From NCBI RefSeq assembly GCF_001021045.1, contig NZ_CP011545.1:2294001-2358000 (forward strand): a stretch of 64,000 nt of DNA, in the 5' to 3' direction. The notes under the pieces were generated by a model that did not search any database, was not told the DNA's origin, and saw nothing but the letters and a program-made list of their open reading frames with translations. This document shows, one piece after another, positions 46,063-55,206 of the stretch (position 1 is its first letter; the number at the start of each line of letters is the position of its first letter). The position numbers were made by a program, and so were the translations under genes. This DNA comes from Corynebacterium testudinoris (GTDB lineage: Bacteria > Actinomycetota > Actinomycetes > Mycobacteriales > Mycobacteriaceae).

Positions 46063-46171
46063 TGCCAAAATTCTCTAAGATACATCGGGCTGCTTCACGT
46101 TTCCGCAGGTCGCGGAAAATCGGAATTTACATTCTAGAGAATTTTGGCACTCGCGACGCCCTGATCGCGAC
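46063..46171. repeat. Structured repeat B (109 bp)
   Basis: Outer arms 46063-46081 and 46131-46149 pair at 17 of 19 positions, with an inner TTTCCGC/GCGGAAA hairpin. The 21-bp tail is identical to that of repeat A. It ends 49 bases before the tRNA gene. Confidence 0.85.
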
Positions 46172-46220
46172 GGGCTCCTCGCGACGCCAGCCCCCGACCC
46201 CAGGCCGCTACAAATCACTG

Positions 46221-46293
46221 AGCTGGAGACGAGACTTGAACTCGCAACCTACGGTTTACAAGACCGTTGCGCTACCGATTGCGCCACTCCAGC
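46221..46293 (-). tRNA. tRNA-Thr (anticodon TGT)
   Basis: Read on the minus strand: acceptor GCTGGAG/CTCCAGC, D-arm with AATCGGTAGC, anticodon arm ACGGT-CTTGTAA-ACCGT giving anticodon TGT (plus-strand 46258-46260), and T-arm with GAGTTCAAGTCTC. CCA is not encoded. 73 nucleotides, all stems intact. Confidence 0.97.
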
Positions 46294-46372
46294 ACCGCGA
46301 AGCTCTCACCCCGCTGAGTGGGAATAGTACCGCAGCAGTGGGCGGCGTCGGAAACTGCTAGGGTTGCGCACC

Positions 46373-47833
46373 GTGTCCACGTTGACTGAGAAGTTCGCGT
46401 CTTTCCTCACCGGTTCGGGCCGGATCGCGACAATCGACGCCGCTAAGGCTGCCCCGCCGCCCTCCCCGCTGGCTCCTATTGATCTGACTGACCACACGCA
46501 GGTGGCGGCGGTGATGGATTTGGCGGCGCGGATCGGCGATATTTTGCTGTCGTCGGGGACGTCGAATTCGGATACGAAGGCGCAGATTCATGCGGTGACG
46601 TCGGCGTATGGTCTGCATTATTGCCATGTGGATATCACGATGAACACGATCACGATCTTCACCACTATTGGGCAGAATCGGAAGACTCCGGTGAATGTGT
46701 TCCGGGTGGTGCGGAAGATGACGATGGATTTTTCCAAGTTGTCGGAAGTGGACCGGTTGATTCGTTCGATCCAGGCGGGTGCCACGCCGCCGGAGGTGGC
46801 GGAGCGGATTCTCGATGAGTTGGCTGCTGCTCCTGCCCAGTATGGGACGTGGACGTCCATCATGGGGTGGGGGTTGATGGGTGGTGCGGTCGCTGTCATG
46901 CTCGGCGGTGGTTGGTTGGTGGCGGCGACGGCGTTTGGTACGTCGAGCCTCATCATGGCGATGAATACGTGGCTGGGCCGGAAGCAGTTGCCGACGTTTT
47001 TTCAGAATGTGTTTGGCGGGATCGTCGCTACGCTGCCGGCGGCTGTGATCTATTCGTTGGCGGCTGAGCTGGGTGTGCGGATTACGCCGTCGCAGATCAT
47101 CGCGTCGGGCATCATTGTTTTGTTGGCAGGTTTGACCTTGGTGCAGTCGTTGCAGGATGGGATTACGGGGGCGCCGGTGACGGCGTCGGCACGCTTTTTT
47201 GAGACGATGTTGTTTACGGGGGCGATCGTCGCTGGGGTGGGTATTGGTATTTCGTTGACGGCGATGATGGGGATTTCTCTGCCGCCGCTGGAGACGAGCC
47301 CTCCGCCGAACTTCACGTCGAGTTCGGTGCGCGTGTTTTCCGGTGCGGTGGCGGCTGCCGGGTTTGCCATTGCGTGTTTCGCGGAGTGGTCCTCGGTGGT
47401 GATCTCCGCGCTGACGGCGCTGGCTGGTAGCGCTTTCTACTATTTCGCGTTGTTGCCCTTTGGCGTTGGTCCGGTTGTCGCGGCTTCGGTTGCGGCGGTC
47501 GTCATTGGCCTCGCCGGTGGTCTGCTGGCCCGTCGTTTCCTTATTCCACCGCTTATCACGGCCATCGCGGGCATCACGCCCTTCCTTCCGGGCCTGGCAG
47601 TGTATCGGGGCATGTACGCGTCGATGCATGAGCAGATGCTCGTGGGCTTCACCAATATCGCGCTCGCGCTGGCTATTGCTTGTGGCCTGGCGGCGGGCGT
47701 GGTCCTCGGCGAGTGGGTGGCCCGTCGCTTGCGCCGCCCGCCGACGTTGAATCTTTATCGTTACTTCCGGCAGAGCCGCCGGCTGACGTTCCAGCAAATT
47801 GATCGCCGGAAGAGGAAAATTCCTCGCTCGTGA
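46373..47833 (+). CDS. thrE: Threonine/serine exporter ThrE
   Basis: Proton-driven exporter of threonine and serine, 486 residues from GTG 46373. The soluble N-terminal part contains AAKAAPPPSPLAPIDLTD and GDILLSSGTSNSDTK, nearly identical to C. glutamicum ThrE. About ten membrane helices follow, with SQIIASGIIVLLAGLTLVQS and SLQDGITGAPVTASARFFE as the strongest conserved segments. The TAGGGT box about 8 bases before the GTG indicates a leaderless start; a TTG at 46364 is less likely. Confidence 0.95.
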   Translation: MSTLTEKFASFLTGSGRIATIDAAKAAPPPSPLAPIDLTDHTQVAAVMDLAARIGDILLSSGTSNSDTKAQIHAVTSAYGLHYCHVDITMNTITIFTTIGQNRKTPVNVFRVVRKMTMDFSKLSEVDRLIRSIQAGATPPEVAERILDELAAAPAQYGTWTSIMGWGLMGGAVAVMLGGGWLVAATAFGTSSLIMAMNTWLGRKQLPTFFQNVFGGIVATLPAAVIYSLAAELGVRITPSQIIASGIIVLLAGLTLVQSLQDGITGAPVTASARFFETMLFTGAIVAGVGIGISLTAMMGISLPPLETSPPPNFTSSSVRVFSGAVAAAGFAIACFAEWSSVVISALTALAGSAFYYFALLPFGVGPVVAASVAAVVIGLAGGLLARRFLIPPLITAIAGITPFLPGLAVYRGMYASMHEQMLVGFTNIALALAIACGLAAGVVLGEWVARRLRRPPTLNLYRYFRQSRRLTFQQIDRRKRKIPRS

Positions 47834-47881
47834 CGTAGAATTGACTGTCTGTTCCACCCCGGACCGCTTACAGGAGGATTT

Positions 47882-48211
47882 GTGCCGCCCAAGGTCACCG
47901 ATACCCGCCCCACCCCCGAAGCCATGCATGCCGTGGAGGAGGAGACCGCTGCCGGCGCTCGACGCATCGTCGCCACGTATTCGACCGACTTCCTCGATGG
48001 CGTGACGTTGATGTGCATGCTCGGCGTGGAGCCGAAGGGCCTCGTGTACAAGAAGGTTGCCGCTGAGCTGGAGGACGCGGAGCCGAAGCCCACTAAGCGC
48101 ACCCGCAAGGCAGCGAAGAAGACGACGAAGAAGGCTGCTAAGAAAGCCACCAAGAAGGCGACAAAGAAGGCCACTAAAAAGACCACTAAGAAGACGACCA
48201 AGAAGGCTTAG
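47882..48211 (+). CDS. Small protein with histone H1-like lysine-rich tail
   Basis: A 109-residue basic protein. Residues 1-70 are acidic to neutral and may be a helical domain (TPEAMHAVEEETAAGARRI, FLDGVTLMCMLGVEP). Residues from about 74 are Lys/Ala/Thr repeats of the form KKATKKA and KKTTKKT, as in histone H1-like tails of actinobacterial DNA-binding proteins. GTG 47882 has a CAGGAGG site. It lies between thrE and otsA. A nucleic-acid-binding role is inferred only from the tail. Confidence 0.8.
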   Translation: MPPKVTDTRPTPEAMHAVEEETAAGARRIVATYSTDFLDGVTLMCMLGVEPKGLVYKKVAAELEDAEPKPTKRTRKAAKKTTKKAAKKATKKATKKATKKTTKKTTKKA

Positions 48212-48220
48212 TCTCTGCTC

Positions 48221-49633
48221 ATGAGCGGTGACAACAGCTTCGTGGTGGTGGCCAATCGCCTTCCGGTTGATCTGCACACCTCCCCCGACGGCACCCGCAC
48301 GTGGGCTCCGAGTCCGGGTGGGTTGGTCGCCGCGCTGTCGCCTGTCTTGGAGCGCCACGAGGGGTGCTGGGTTGGGTGGCCGGGGGTCGCTGATGAGGCG
48401 CCTGAGCCCTTCCGCACTGATGGTGGGGTGCTCCTCCATCCGGTGAGGTTGTCGTCGGCGGATTTTGAGGGCTTCTACGAGGGGTTTTCTAACGCCACGC
48501 TCTGGCCGCTCTATCACGATCTCATTGTCACCCCCATTTATCATCGCGATTGGTGGGACATCTACCGCGACGTCAACCTGCGTTTTGCTACGGAGGTGGC
48601 GGAGGTCGCCGCGGAGGGTGCGACGGTGTGGGTGCAGGATTATCAGCTGCAGTTGCTGCCCGGAATTTTGCGCCAGATGCGCCCTGACCTGCGCATTGGT
48701 TTCTTCCTGCATATCCCCTTCCCCGGCGCTGATCTGTTTCGTCAGCTGCCGTGGCGCGATGAGACGATCCGTGGGTTGCTTGGCGCGGATCTCATCGGTT
48801 TCCACCTCGAGTCCGGTGCCAACAACTTTCTCGATCTTGCTCGTCGTGCGGGCCACGAGGTGAGTGGTTCAGCCTCCACCAGGCTTATCGACGCCCACGT
48901 GCATACCGATGGCCGCCGCGTCGGCGTCGGTGCGTTCCCCATCTCCATCGACCCCACCTCGTTGGGCGAGGGGGTGGAAGGCAGCGTCGAGGCCCTGCGG
49001 GCCTCGTTGGGCAATCCGCGGACGGTGCTGCTCGGTGTGGATCGGCTCGATTACACCAAGGGCATCTTGCAGCGCCTCCTCGCGTTTGAGGAGTTGTTGG
49101 AATCCGGGGCGCTGGACCCGGATGAGGTGGTTTTCTTACAAATTGCGACGCCGTCGCGCGAGCGCATCGCGCAGTATCGCCAGGCTCGCTCCCGGGTGGA
49201 GGAAGCCGTGGGCCGCATCAATGGCCGCTTCGGTTCCATGGGCCATCCGGTGGTCCACTACCTGCACCAATCACTGCCCAAGGCGGAGCTGCGCACCTAC
49301 TATGAGGCGGCGGACATCATGCTGGTCACCCCATTTAAAGACGGCATGAACCTGGTGGCCAAGGAGTACGTAGCCTGCCACGGCGATGGGTCGGGAGCAC
49401 TGGTGCTGTCGGAGTTTGCTGGAGCGGCCATCGAACTTCCCCAGGCCAACCTGTGCAACCCTTTCGATGTGGAATCCATTAAGCGGGCGATCGCAACAGC
49501 GGCCACGGGATTGAGCACGACCCCGGAGGTGCACCGGGAGCGGATGCTGGCCATGCACGCCCAGGTGATGGAGCACGATGTCGATGTGTGGGCGGGGTCC
49601 TTCCTCGACGCCCTGGCTAAGGTGGAGTCATGA
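48221..49633 (+). CDS. otsA: Trehalose-6-phosphate synthase
   Basis: GT20 glycosyltransferase making trehalose-6-phosphate from UDP-glucose and glucose-6-phosphate; trehalose also supplies corynebacterial mycolate carriers. The 470-residue product has NRLPVDL near the start, the [15 protein letters not shown] and [18 protein letters not shown] segments of the sugar-phosphate site, and [15 protein letters not shown] for the nucleotide site. The 3' end contains [15 protein letters not shown]. The start is ATG 48221, 9 bases after the previous stop. It overlaps the lipoprotein gene by 4 bases. Confidence 0.96.
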   Translation: MSGDNSFVVVANRLPVDLHTSPDGTRTWAPSPGGLVAALSPVLERHEGCWVGWPGVADEAPEPFRTDGGVLLHPVRLSSADFEGFYEGFSNATLWPLYHDLIVTPIYHRDWWDIYRDVNLRFATEVAEVAAEGATVWVQDYQLQLLPGILRQMRPDLRIGFFLHIPFPGADLFRQLPWRDETIRGLLGADLIGFHLESGANNFLDLARRAGHEVSGSASTRLIDAHVHTDGRRVGVGAFPISIDPTSLGEGVEGSVEALRASLGNPRTVLLGVDRLDYTKGILQRLLAFEELLESGALDPDEVVFLQIATPSRERIAQYRQARSRVEEAVGRINGRFGSMGHPVVHYLHQSLPKAELRTYYEAADIMLVTPFKDGMNLVAKEYVACHGDGSGALVLSEFAGAAIELPQANLCNPFDVESIKRAIATAATGLSTTPEVHRERMLAMHAQVMEHDVDVWAGSFLDALAKVES

Positions 49634-50082
49634 AGGCCCGGGTGTTAGCCATCGCGGCTGTGGGCGTGCTCGCCGCTTGTTCCGCCCCGCCGCCCACCAT
49701 CACCGAGGCCACCTGGCAGGTCACGAATATTTGGACTGATCCGGGTGCCCCGGCGGCGGTCCCGGTCGGTGGCGCGCTGGCGTTCGGCGAGGCCTCCCTG
49801 GCTGGTACTACGGGCTGCTCGCCGATTCAGGGCGCGGTGACGTTTACCCGCGATGGTGCCACGGTGGCCGCCAAGGATGCCCAGTCCGTCACCATTGATC
49901 GCATCGAGGTCGAAGCCGCGCCCGCCGACTGCCGCGCGGCGTGGACCCATGAGCAGCTCAGTGCTCTCCTGGTGCCCGGCGCGACCTTTGACCTGTATCA
50001 ACCCCATGACACCGAGCTCACTCTCACGCTGCGCGGCGACGAGATCGACCGGCCTGCGATTGGTCTGTCGTCGCTGGGATAG
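49630..50082 (+). CDS. Hypothetical lipoprotein between otsA and otsB
   Basis: A 150-residue secreted lipoprotein. The signal peptide is [17 protein letters not shown], with the lipobox LAAC and cysteine at residue 17. A beta-rich domain of about 130 residues follows, having [13 protein letters not shown] and [14 protein letters not shown], similar in style to META-like domains. No catalytic motif. The start overlaps otsA's stop by 4 bases (ATGA), so it is made with the trehalose enzymes, as in C. glutamicum. Function unknown. Confidence 0.85.
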   Translation: MKARVLAIAAVGVLAACSAPPPTITEATWQVTNIWTDPGAPAAVPVGGALAFGEASLAGTTGCSPIQGAVTFTRDGATVAAKDAQSVTIDRIEVEAAPADCRAAWTHEQLSALLVPGATFDLYQPHDTELTLTLRGDEIDRPAIGLSSLG

Positions 50083-50140
50083 ACGTTGATCTAGTCTCAT
50101 TCCCCGAAACCGCGCCTCGGGCTTGATTAAGGTGGGGCAT

Positions 50141-50890
50141 ATGAGCGCCTCCCTCCACGACCTCGCCACCGCCGATAGCCTCCTCGTTGTCAGTGATTTC
50201 GATGGGACTATCGCCGGATTTTCCACCGACGCTTATGACGTCCCCGTCAACCCCGAGGCGGTGATCGCCCTGCAGGAGCTCGCCGCGCTGCCCAACACGC
50301 ACGTCGCGGTGTTGTCGGGCCGGCACCTCGAGGGGTTGCATAAGGTGTGTCACCTGCAGCCGCCGGTGATGTTTTCCGGGTCGCACGGCGCGGAATCGGA
50401 CGTTGATGGGGTGGAGTTGACGGAGGAGATGGCGGCTAAGCTCTCCGACATCGAGGATCGTTTGGCCCCGCTCATCGCTGCGCAGCCGCTCGCGTTCGTG
50501 GAGGCCAAGCCGTTCCAGCGGGTGCTCCACGTGGCTAAGTTGGCCACCTCCGATGATGCGGCGGCGAAGCAGTTGCTGGCCCGGGCCGTGGCGTTGGATC
50601 ACGCGGGGATGTCCATGATTGTGGGCAAGAACATCGTGGAGTTCTCCGTCGCCAACGTCAACAAGGGCACGTGGATCGCCGCGACGATCGAGCGCCTGCA
50701 ACCCAGCCGCGCCCTGTTTCTCGGCGATGACACCACGGACGAGGATGGCTTCCTCGCCCTGCGCCCACAGGACTTAGGCGTGAAAGTCGGTGAGGGGGAG
50801 ACTGCCGCGACGATGCGGATTGCGGATACCGCGGCCGTCGGCAAGCTCTTTAGCGAGCTGCTGGAGCAGCGACGGTTGAGCCTGGATTAA
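50141..50890 (+). CDS. otsB: Trehalose-6-phosphate phosphatase
   Basis: HAD-superfamily phosphatase completing trehalose synthesis. From ATG 50141 the 249-residue product has the nucleophile motif VVSDFDGTIAGF, the cap-domain KPFQRVLHV region, and motif IV FLGDDTTDEDGFL with the Mg-binding aspartates. An AAGGTGGGG ribosome site sets the start; the TTG at 50123 is discarded. Its 3' end overlaps the convergent LacI-type gene by 41 bases. Confidence 0.95.
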   Translation: MSASLHDLATADSLLVVSDFDGTIAGFSTDAYDVPVNPEAVIALQELAALPNTHVAVLSGRHLEGLHKVCHLQPPVMFSGSHGAESDVDGVELTEEMAAKLSDIEDRLAPLIAAQPLAFVEAKPFQRVLHVAKLATSDDAAAKQLLARAVALDHAGMSMIVGKNIVEFSVANVNKGTWIAATIERLQPSRALFLGDDTTDEDGFLALRPQDLGVKVGEGETAATMRIADTAAVGKLFSELLEQRRLSLD

Positions 50891-51941
50891 ACGTCGTCTC
50901 CAGGATGTGCCGGGGGGCGATGTGATCCTGGGGGGCGTCGATAAGCTCTTGGAGGATGCGGCCCGCCGCAGCCCCCTTGTCCCGGTTCGGCTGGATGACC
51001 GTGGTGAGGTCGCGCCACAGCGCGAACCGCACGCCATCGAACCCAGTGACCGACAGATCCTCAGGCACGCTCAGGCCCTGCTGCTCGGCGTAATTGAGCA
51101 CGCCGATGGCCATCGAGTCAGTCGTGCACAGCACGGCGGTGAGCTCCGGGTGGGTTTCTAGCAGCTCACGGGCCGCATCGAGGCAGTGCTCCCGATCGTT
51201 GATGTGGCGGGTGACCACGGGGACCTCCGTGATGCCCGCGGCGGCGAACTGCTCCAACGCCCCCTGCACGCGGCTGCGCTGGACGTGCATGTCGGCGGAG
51301 GTGAGCTGCTCCGGGGAGACGGGGCCATCGAGACGCACCCGATGCAGGCGGATGCACAGCACCCCGATCTTGGTATGCCCGGCGTCGATGAGCGCGCGGG
51401 CGGCGGGCTGAATCGCCGCATGATCATCGATGCCCACGAACGGCAGATCCGTATCCGTCGGCTGATCGCACACCACCACCGGCAGATGCCGAGCACGGGC
51501 CGCCGACAAATGCACATCATCCTTCGCCACCGAATACACCACGAACCCATCCACCACCGAGCGCCCCACCAGCGCCGACGCCGACGCCTGATCCTCGCCC
51601 GATTCCGGACCAACCGGAATGAGCGTCAAGGCAGAATCCGTGCCATACGTCGCCTCCGCCATGCCCGCGAGGAAATCCACCGACGCCTGATCCTCAAAGG
51701 CATAAGACAAATGCTCCGTGAGCAGCACGCCGATGGCACCGACCCGCCGCGTGCGCAAGGAACGCGCCATGGGGTCCGGGCCGGGATAGCCGCGCGCCTC
51801 CGCCGCCGCGAGGATCCGTTCCCGCAAATCCTTCGACAGCTGGTCAGGATGGTTGTAGGCGTTGGACACCGTCGTCCGCGACACCCCCAACTCCGCTGCC
51901 AACGACGCGAGAGTCCCCACTGTCCGCCCACGTTTAAGCAT
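50850..51941 (-). CDS. ipsA: LacI family regulator, probably IpsA (inositol phosphate synthase activator)
   Basis: A 363-residue LacI-type regulator. The N-terminal HTH is TLASLAAELGVSRTTVSNAYNHPDQLS. The periplasmic-binding-protein-like effector domain has YPGPDPMARSLRTRRVGAIGVLL and later PEDLSVTGFDGVRFALWRDLTTV. In C. glutamicum the gene after otsB in this position is IpsA, which activates inositol-phosphate synthase in response to myo-inositol, feeding mycothiol and PI synthesis. The name rests on that synteny from memory. A leaderless promoter (TAGATT) lies 7 bases before the ATG. Confidence 0.82.
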   Translation of the reverse strand: MLKRGRTVGTLASLAAELGVSRTTVSNAYNHPDQLSKDLRERILAAAEARGYPGPDPMARSLRTRRVGAIGVLLTEHLSYAFEDQASVDFLAGMAEATYGTDSALTLIPVGPESGEDQASASALVGRSVVDGFVVYSVAKDDVHLSAARARHLPVVVCDQPTDTDLPFVGIDDHAAIQPAARALIDAGHTKIGVLCIRLHRVRLDGPVSPEQLTSADMHVQRSRVQGALEQFAAAGITEVPVVTRHINDREHCLDAARELLETHPELTAVLCTTDSMAIGVLNYAEQQGLSVPEDLSVTGFDGVRFALWRDLTTVIQPNRDKGAAAGRILQELIDAPQDHIAPRHILETTFNPGSTVAAPAAR

Positions 51942-51942
51942 G

Positions 51943-51991
51943 AGTCTGAATCTAGCAGGGGAATCTAGCAGGGGTTAGACTGATCGCCGTG
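51943..51991. promoter_or_regulatory. Divergent promoter region with tandem 13-bp repeat
   Basis: GAATCTAGCAGGG is repeated exactly at 51948-51960 and 51961-51973. On the minus strand it contains TAGATT, the -10 of the LacI-type gene, 7 bases from its ATG. On the plus strand TAGACT (51975-51980) is placed 8 bases before the esterase GTG. Both transcripts look leaderless, and a regulator binding the repeats would affect both. Confidence 0.6.
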
Positions 51992-52846
51992 AAGGAACCG
52001 GAACCGTACTCCTCCGAGCGCGTGAAGCTACGCCACGGCGGCCGCGAACGCACCTTCGTTATGGTCACTCCACGAGTGCTCCCGGCGAATCCGCGCCTGC
52101 TGTTCTACTTCCATGGGTCACTGCAAAACGGCAACGTGGCCCGCAATTTCACCGGCCGCACCTTCGACGCGATTGCCGCCCGCACCGGGACGGTGTTGAT
52201 CTACCCGGATGGGGTGGAACGCCACTTCAATGATGCCCGCTTGCTGTTGGGCGAGCGCACCCGCGAGCTCAGCATCGACGATGTTGGCTTCACTCGCGCG
52301 CTGGTCTCCTGGGCCGTCACCCACCGCGGCATCGACCCCGCGCAGGTCTTCGCCTGCGGGTTCTCTAACGGTGGTCAGATGGTCATTCGTTTGCTTTTCG
52401 ACGCCCCCGGCCTCCTCACCCGGGCTGCCACCTTCGCAGCCACCCTGCCCGCGCCGAACAATCTGCTCGATGGCTTGGGCACGCCGGAACCGACGCCCTA
52501 CCTGGCGATTCATGGCACCGCGGACGCCATTGTCCACTACGAAGGCGGGGTCGCTGGCCTGGATCATGAGCACCTGCGCGGGGAGTTGCTCTCGGCGCAG
52601 GATTCGGCCGCCTCCTTTGCCACGGTCAATGGCCTGGGTGCAGGAGACCATGCGCGCAGGGTGCTCGATGGGGTATCCATCGATACCTGGGCCCGCGACG
52701 GCAAGCCGGGCGTGGAGTTGTGGAGCGTGGAGGGAATGGGGCACGTCGTGCCGGCGCCGAAGGTGATCCACTCCACGGTGATTGGGCCGGGGACGGACGC
52801 CATCGTCGCCGCGGACGTCCTCGCCCAGTTCTTCGGCTGGGACTAA
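51989..52846 (+). CDS. LpqC/PHB-depolymerase-like esterase
   Basis: A 285-residue alpha/beta hydrolase of the polyhydroxybutyrate depolymerase / feruloyl esterase family, which includes mycobacterial LpqC. FYFHGSLQNGNVARNF is the oxyanion region, GFSNGGQMVI the nucleophile elbow with the active serine, and a C-terminal GMGHVVPAPK segment holds the histidine. There is no clear N-terminal signal peptide, so it is probably intracellular. GTG 51989 is set by the -10 box upstream. Confidence 0.85.
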   Translation: MKEPEPYSSERVKLRHGGRERTFVMVTPRVLPANPRLLFYFHGSLQNGNVARNFTGRTFDAIAARTGTVLIYPDGVERHFNDARLLLGERTRELSIDDVGFTRALVSWAVTHRGIDPAQVFACGFSNGGQMVIRLLFDAPGLLTRAATFAATLPAPNNLLDGLGTPEPTPYLAIHGTADAIVHYEGGVAGLDHEHLRGELLSAQDSAASFATVNGLGAGDHARRVLDGVSIDTWARDGKPGVELWSVEGMGHVVPAPKVIHSTVIGPGTDAIVAADVLAQFFGWD

Positions 52847-52854
52847 CCCAACTG

Positions 52855-53796
52855 CTAGTTGCTTGCCCTCCGCTGGCGGGCGAACTCGCTGAGCACCACG
52901 CCCGCCGCGACGGAAGCGTTGAGGGAGTTCACCCAGCCCTCCATGGGGATGGACATGATGACGTCGCAGTTCTCGCGGACGAGGCGGGAGATGCCCTTGC
53001 CCTCCGAGCCGACGACGATGACCACGGGGTCGGTTCCGCCGTCGTAGGTGTCCAGGGTGAAATCCCCACCGGCGTCGAGGCCAACGACCTGGTACCCGTT
53101 GTCCTTGAACTGCTTGAGCACGCGGGTGAGGTTGGTTTCCCGGGCGACGGGCAGGCGAGCGGCGGTTCCGGCGGAGGTGCGCCAGGTCACGGCGGTCACG
53201 CCAGCGGCACGACGCTCGGGGATGACCACGCCGTGGCCCCCGAAGGCAGCGACGGAGCGGATGACGGCGCCGAGGTTGCGGGGGTCGGTGATGTTGTCCA
53301 GCACGACGAACATGCCGGGCTCCACCTCGCGGGCGGCGTCGGCGATGAGGGTGTGCACGTCGGTGTACTTGTACGGGGGAATTTGCAGGCCAATCCCCTG
53401 GTGCATGCCGTTGCCGGTCATCTTGTCCAGCTCGAAGCGCGGGACCTCGATGATCGGGATGCCGCGCGAGGCGGCCAGCGTCGCAGCTTCGGAGAGGCGA
53501 TCGTCGGCGCCGGTGCCTTCTGCAACGAACAGCGCCGAGGCGGGGACGCGAGCGTGCAGGCATTCGATGACCGGGTTGCGGCCCACGACGAGCTCGTTGG
53601 TTTCTTCCTTGACGTGGCGTCCCTGAGCGCGGCGCTCGGCCAGCTTCTTGCGCTTATGCGCGGCGTGGTACTCGCGGTCCTCCGCGCGCGGCGTCGGCCC
53701 CTTGCCCTTGAGCCCGCGGCGGATCTGCCCGCCGGATCCCTTGACGGCACCCTTTTTGTTGGTCTTGCGTGCCCCGGGTCGTCCCTGCTTAGCCAT
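52855..53796 (-). CDS. rlmB: TrmH-family 23S rRNA 2'-O-methyltransferase (RlmB type)
   Basis: SPOUT-class methyltransferase modifying a ribose 2'-OH in 23S rRNA, probably the conserved Gm2251-equivalent. From ATG 53796 the 313-residue product has a lysine/arginine-rich N-terminus ([13 protein letters not shown]) and [11 protein letters not shown]. The SAM knot has [36 protein letters not shown] and [12 protein letters not shown]. An AGGAAA ribosome site supports this start. It is 8 bases after the cysS stop on the same strand. Confidence 0.92.
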   Translation of the reverse strand: MAKQGRPGARKTNKKGAVKGSGGQIRRGLKGKGPTPRAEDREYHAAHKRKKLAERRAQGRHVKEETNELVVGRNPVIECLHARVPASALFVAEGTGADDRLSEAATLAASRGIPIIEVPRFELDKMTGNGMHQGIGLQIPPYKYTDVHTLIADAAREVEPGMFVVLDNITDPRNLGAVIRSVAAFGGHGVVIPERRAAGVTAVTWRTSAGTAARLPVARETNLTRVLKQFKDNGYQVVGLDAGGDFTLDTYDGGTDPVVIVVGSEGKGISRLVRENCDVIMSIPMEGWVNSLNASVAAGVVLSEFARQRRASN

Positions 53797-53804
53797 ATCT
53801 TTTC

Positions 53805-55196
53805 CTAATTCTTCAGCGACCACTGCGGGCCGTCGGGGGTGTCGGTGACGTCGATGCCAGCGGCCGTTAAACGGTCACGGACGTCGTCGGCGGATGCCCA
53901 ATCCTTGTCTTTCCGGGCGGTGGTGCGGCGCTGCAGCTCAGCGCCAACGAGGACGTCGAGAGCGGCCATCGCTCCTTCGCTTATCGACGCCCCCTCAGCC
54001 CACTGCGGGTCCTGCGGGTCAACGCCGAGCACCGCCGCCATGCGGCGGACGGAGGCGGCGAGCCGGACGGCATCATCGCCCGCTCCAGCAGCCAACGCCG
54101 AATTACCGGCACGGACCGCCGTGTGGATTTCGGCGAGTGCGCGCGGCACCGCGAAGTCGTCGTCCATGGCGGCAGCGAACTCAGGTGTCCATTCCCCGAG
54201 CTCGACCGGGCCGACGCGGGCGAGGAAGTCCTCGATGCGCCGGTATCCGGCAGCCGCTTCGAGCAGCGACGCCTCAGAGTACTCCAACATGCTGCGATAG
54301 TGGGCAGAGCCCAGGTAGTAGCGCAATTCCACCGGGCGCACCAGCTCTAAGATGTGCGGCACCGAGAGCACGTTGCCCAGGGATTTGGACATCTTCTCAC
54401 CGGCCATGGTGACCCAGTGGTTGTGCATCCAATAGTTAGCAAACCCATCGCCAGCGGCGTGGGCCTGCGCGATCTCGTTCTCGTGGTGTGGGAACTGCAG
54501 GTCGAGGCCGCCGCCGTGAATATCGAAGGTCTCGCCCAGGTACCACGTGGCCATCGCGGAGCACTCGAGGTGCCAGCCGGGGCGGCCCGCGCCCCACGGG
54601 GTCGGCCAGGACGGCTCACCCGGTTTGGCGGCCTTCCACAGCGCGAAGTCCTGCGGCGAGCGCTTGCCCTGGTTATCGCTTTCCCCTTGCTCCATCTCAT
54701 CGACCCGGTTGCCCGACAGCGAACCGTAGTCCGAGCCTTCGGTGGCGACCCAGGCGGCGACGTCGAAATACACCGAGCCGTCGACCACGTAGGCGTAGCC
54801 GCGCTCCATGAGCCGCTCCATGTACTCCACCATCTGGGTGACGTGGCCGGTGGCGCGCGGCTCGACCGATGGGGGCAGAACACCTAGCTGGTCGTAGGCC
54901 CAGGTGAAGTGGCGCTCATGGGTGGACACCCACTCCCACCAGGGCCGATCATGCTCGGCGGCCTTGGTGAGGATCTTGTCATCGATGTCGGTGACATTGC
55001 GCACGAGGGCGACGTCATAGCCCTGGGCCATGAGCCAGCGGCGCACGATATCGAAGGCCACCCCGGAGCGGACGTGCCCAATGTGGGGCACCGCCTGGGG
55101 GGTGGCGCCACACAGGTAGATCGAGGCATGTCCGGCGCGGACAGGCTCGAAATCGCGGAGGGTGCGGGTGGCGGTGTCGAATATGCGTAATGTCAC
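53805..55196 (-). CDS. cysS: Cysteinyl-tRNA synthetase
   Basis: Class I aminoacyl-tRNA synthetase charging tRNA-Cys. From GTG 55196 the product has 463 residues, the usual length. [19 protein letters not shown] is the HIGH motif, [13 protein letters not shown] holds the zinc cysteine, [10 protein letters not shown] the zinc histidine/glutamate, and KMSKSLGN the KMSKS loop. The open frame before the GTG is not conserved. This is the real synthetase and not MshC (no mycothiol-ligase-specific features are claimed). Confidence 0.94.
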   Translation of the reverse strand: MTLRIFDTATRTLRDFEPVRAGHASIYLCGATPQAVPHIGHVRSGVAFDIVRRWLMAQGYDVALVRNVTDIDDKILTKAAEHDRPWWEWVSTHERHFTWAYDQLGVLPPSVEPRATGHVTQMVEYMERLMERGYAYVVDGSVYFDVAAWVATEGSDYGSLSGNRVDEMEQGESDNQGKRSPQDFALWKAAKPGEPSWPTPWGAGRPGWHLECSAMATWYLGETFDIHGGGLDLQFPHHENEIAQAHAAGDGFANYWMHNHWVTMAGEKMSKSLGNVLSVPHILELVRPVELRYYLGSAHYRSMLEYSEASLLEAAAGYRRIEDFLARVGPVELGEWTPEFAAAMDDDFAVPRALAEIHTAVRAGNSALAAGAGDDAVRLAASVRRMAAVLGVDPQDPQWAEGASISEGAMAALDVLVGAELQRRTTARKDKDWASADDVRDRLTAAGIDVTDTPDGPQWSLKN

Positions 55197-55206
55197 GTGG
55201 ACAAGT

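Noticed and set aside
45483..46171. Integron attC sites or a CRISPR array as explanation of the two 109-bp repeats
   Set aside because: No RYYYAAC/GTTRRRY core in both, no integrase, only two copies and 580-base spacing; not CRISPR-like.
46358..48856. 832-codon minus-strand Arg/His-rich frame
   Set aside because: Antisense to thrE, the histone-like gene and otsA, all clearly real; no motif in the frame.
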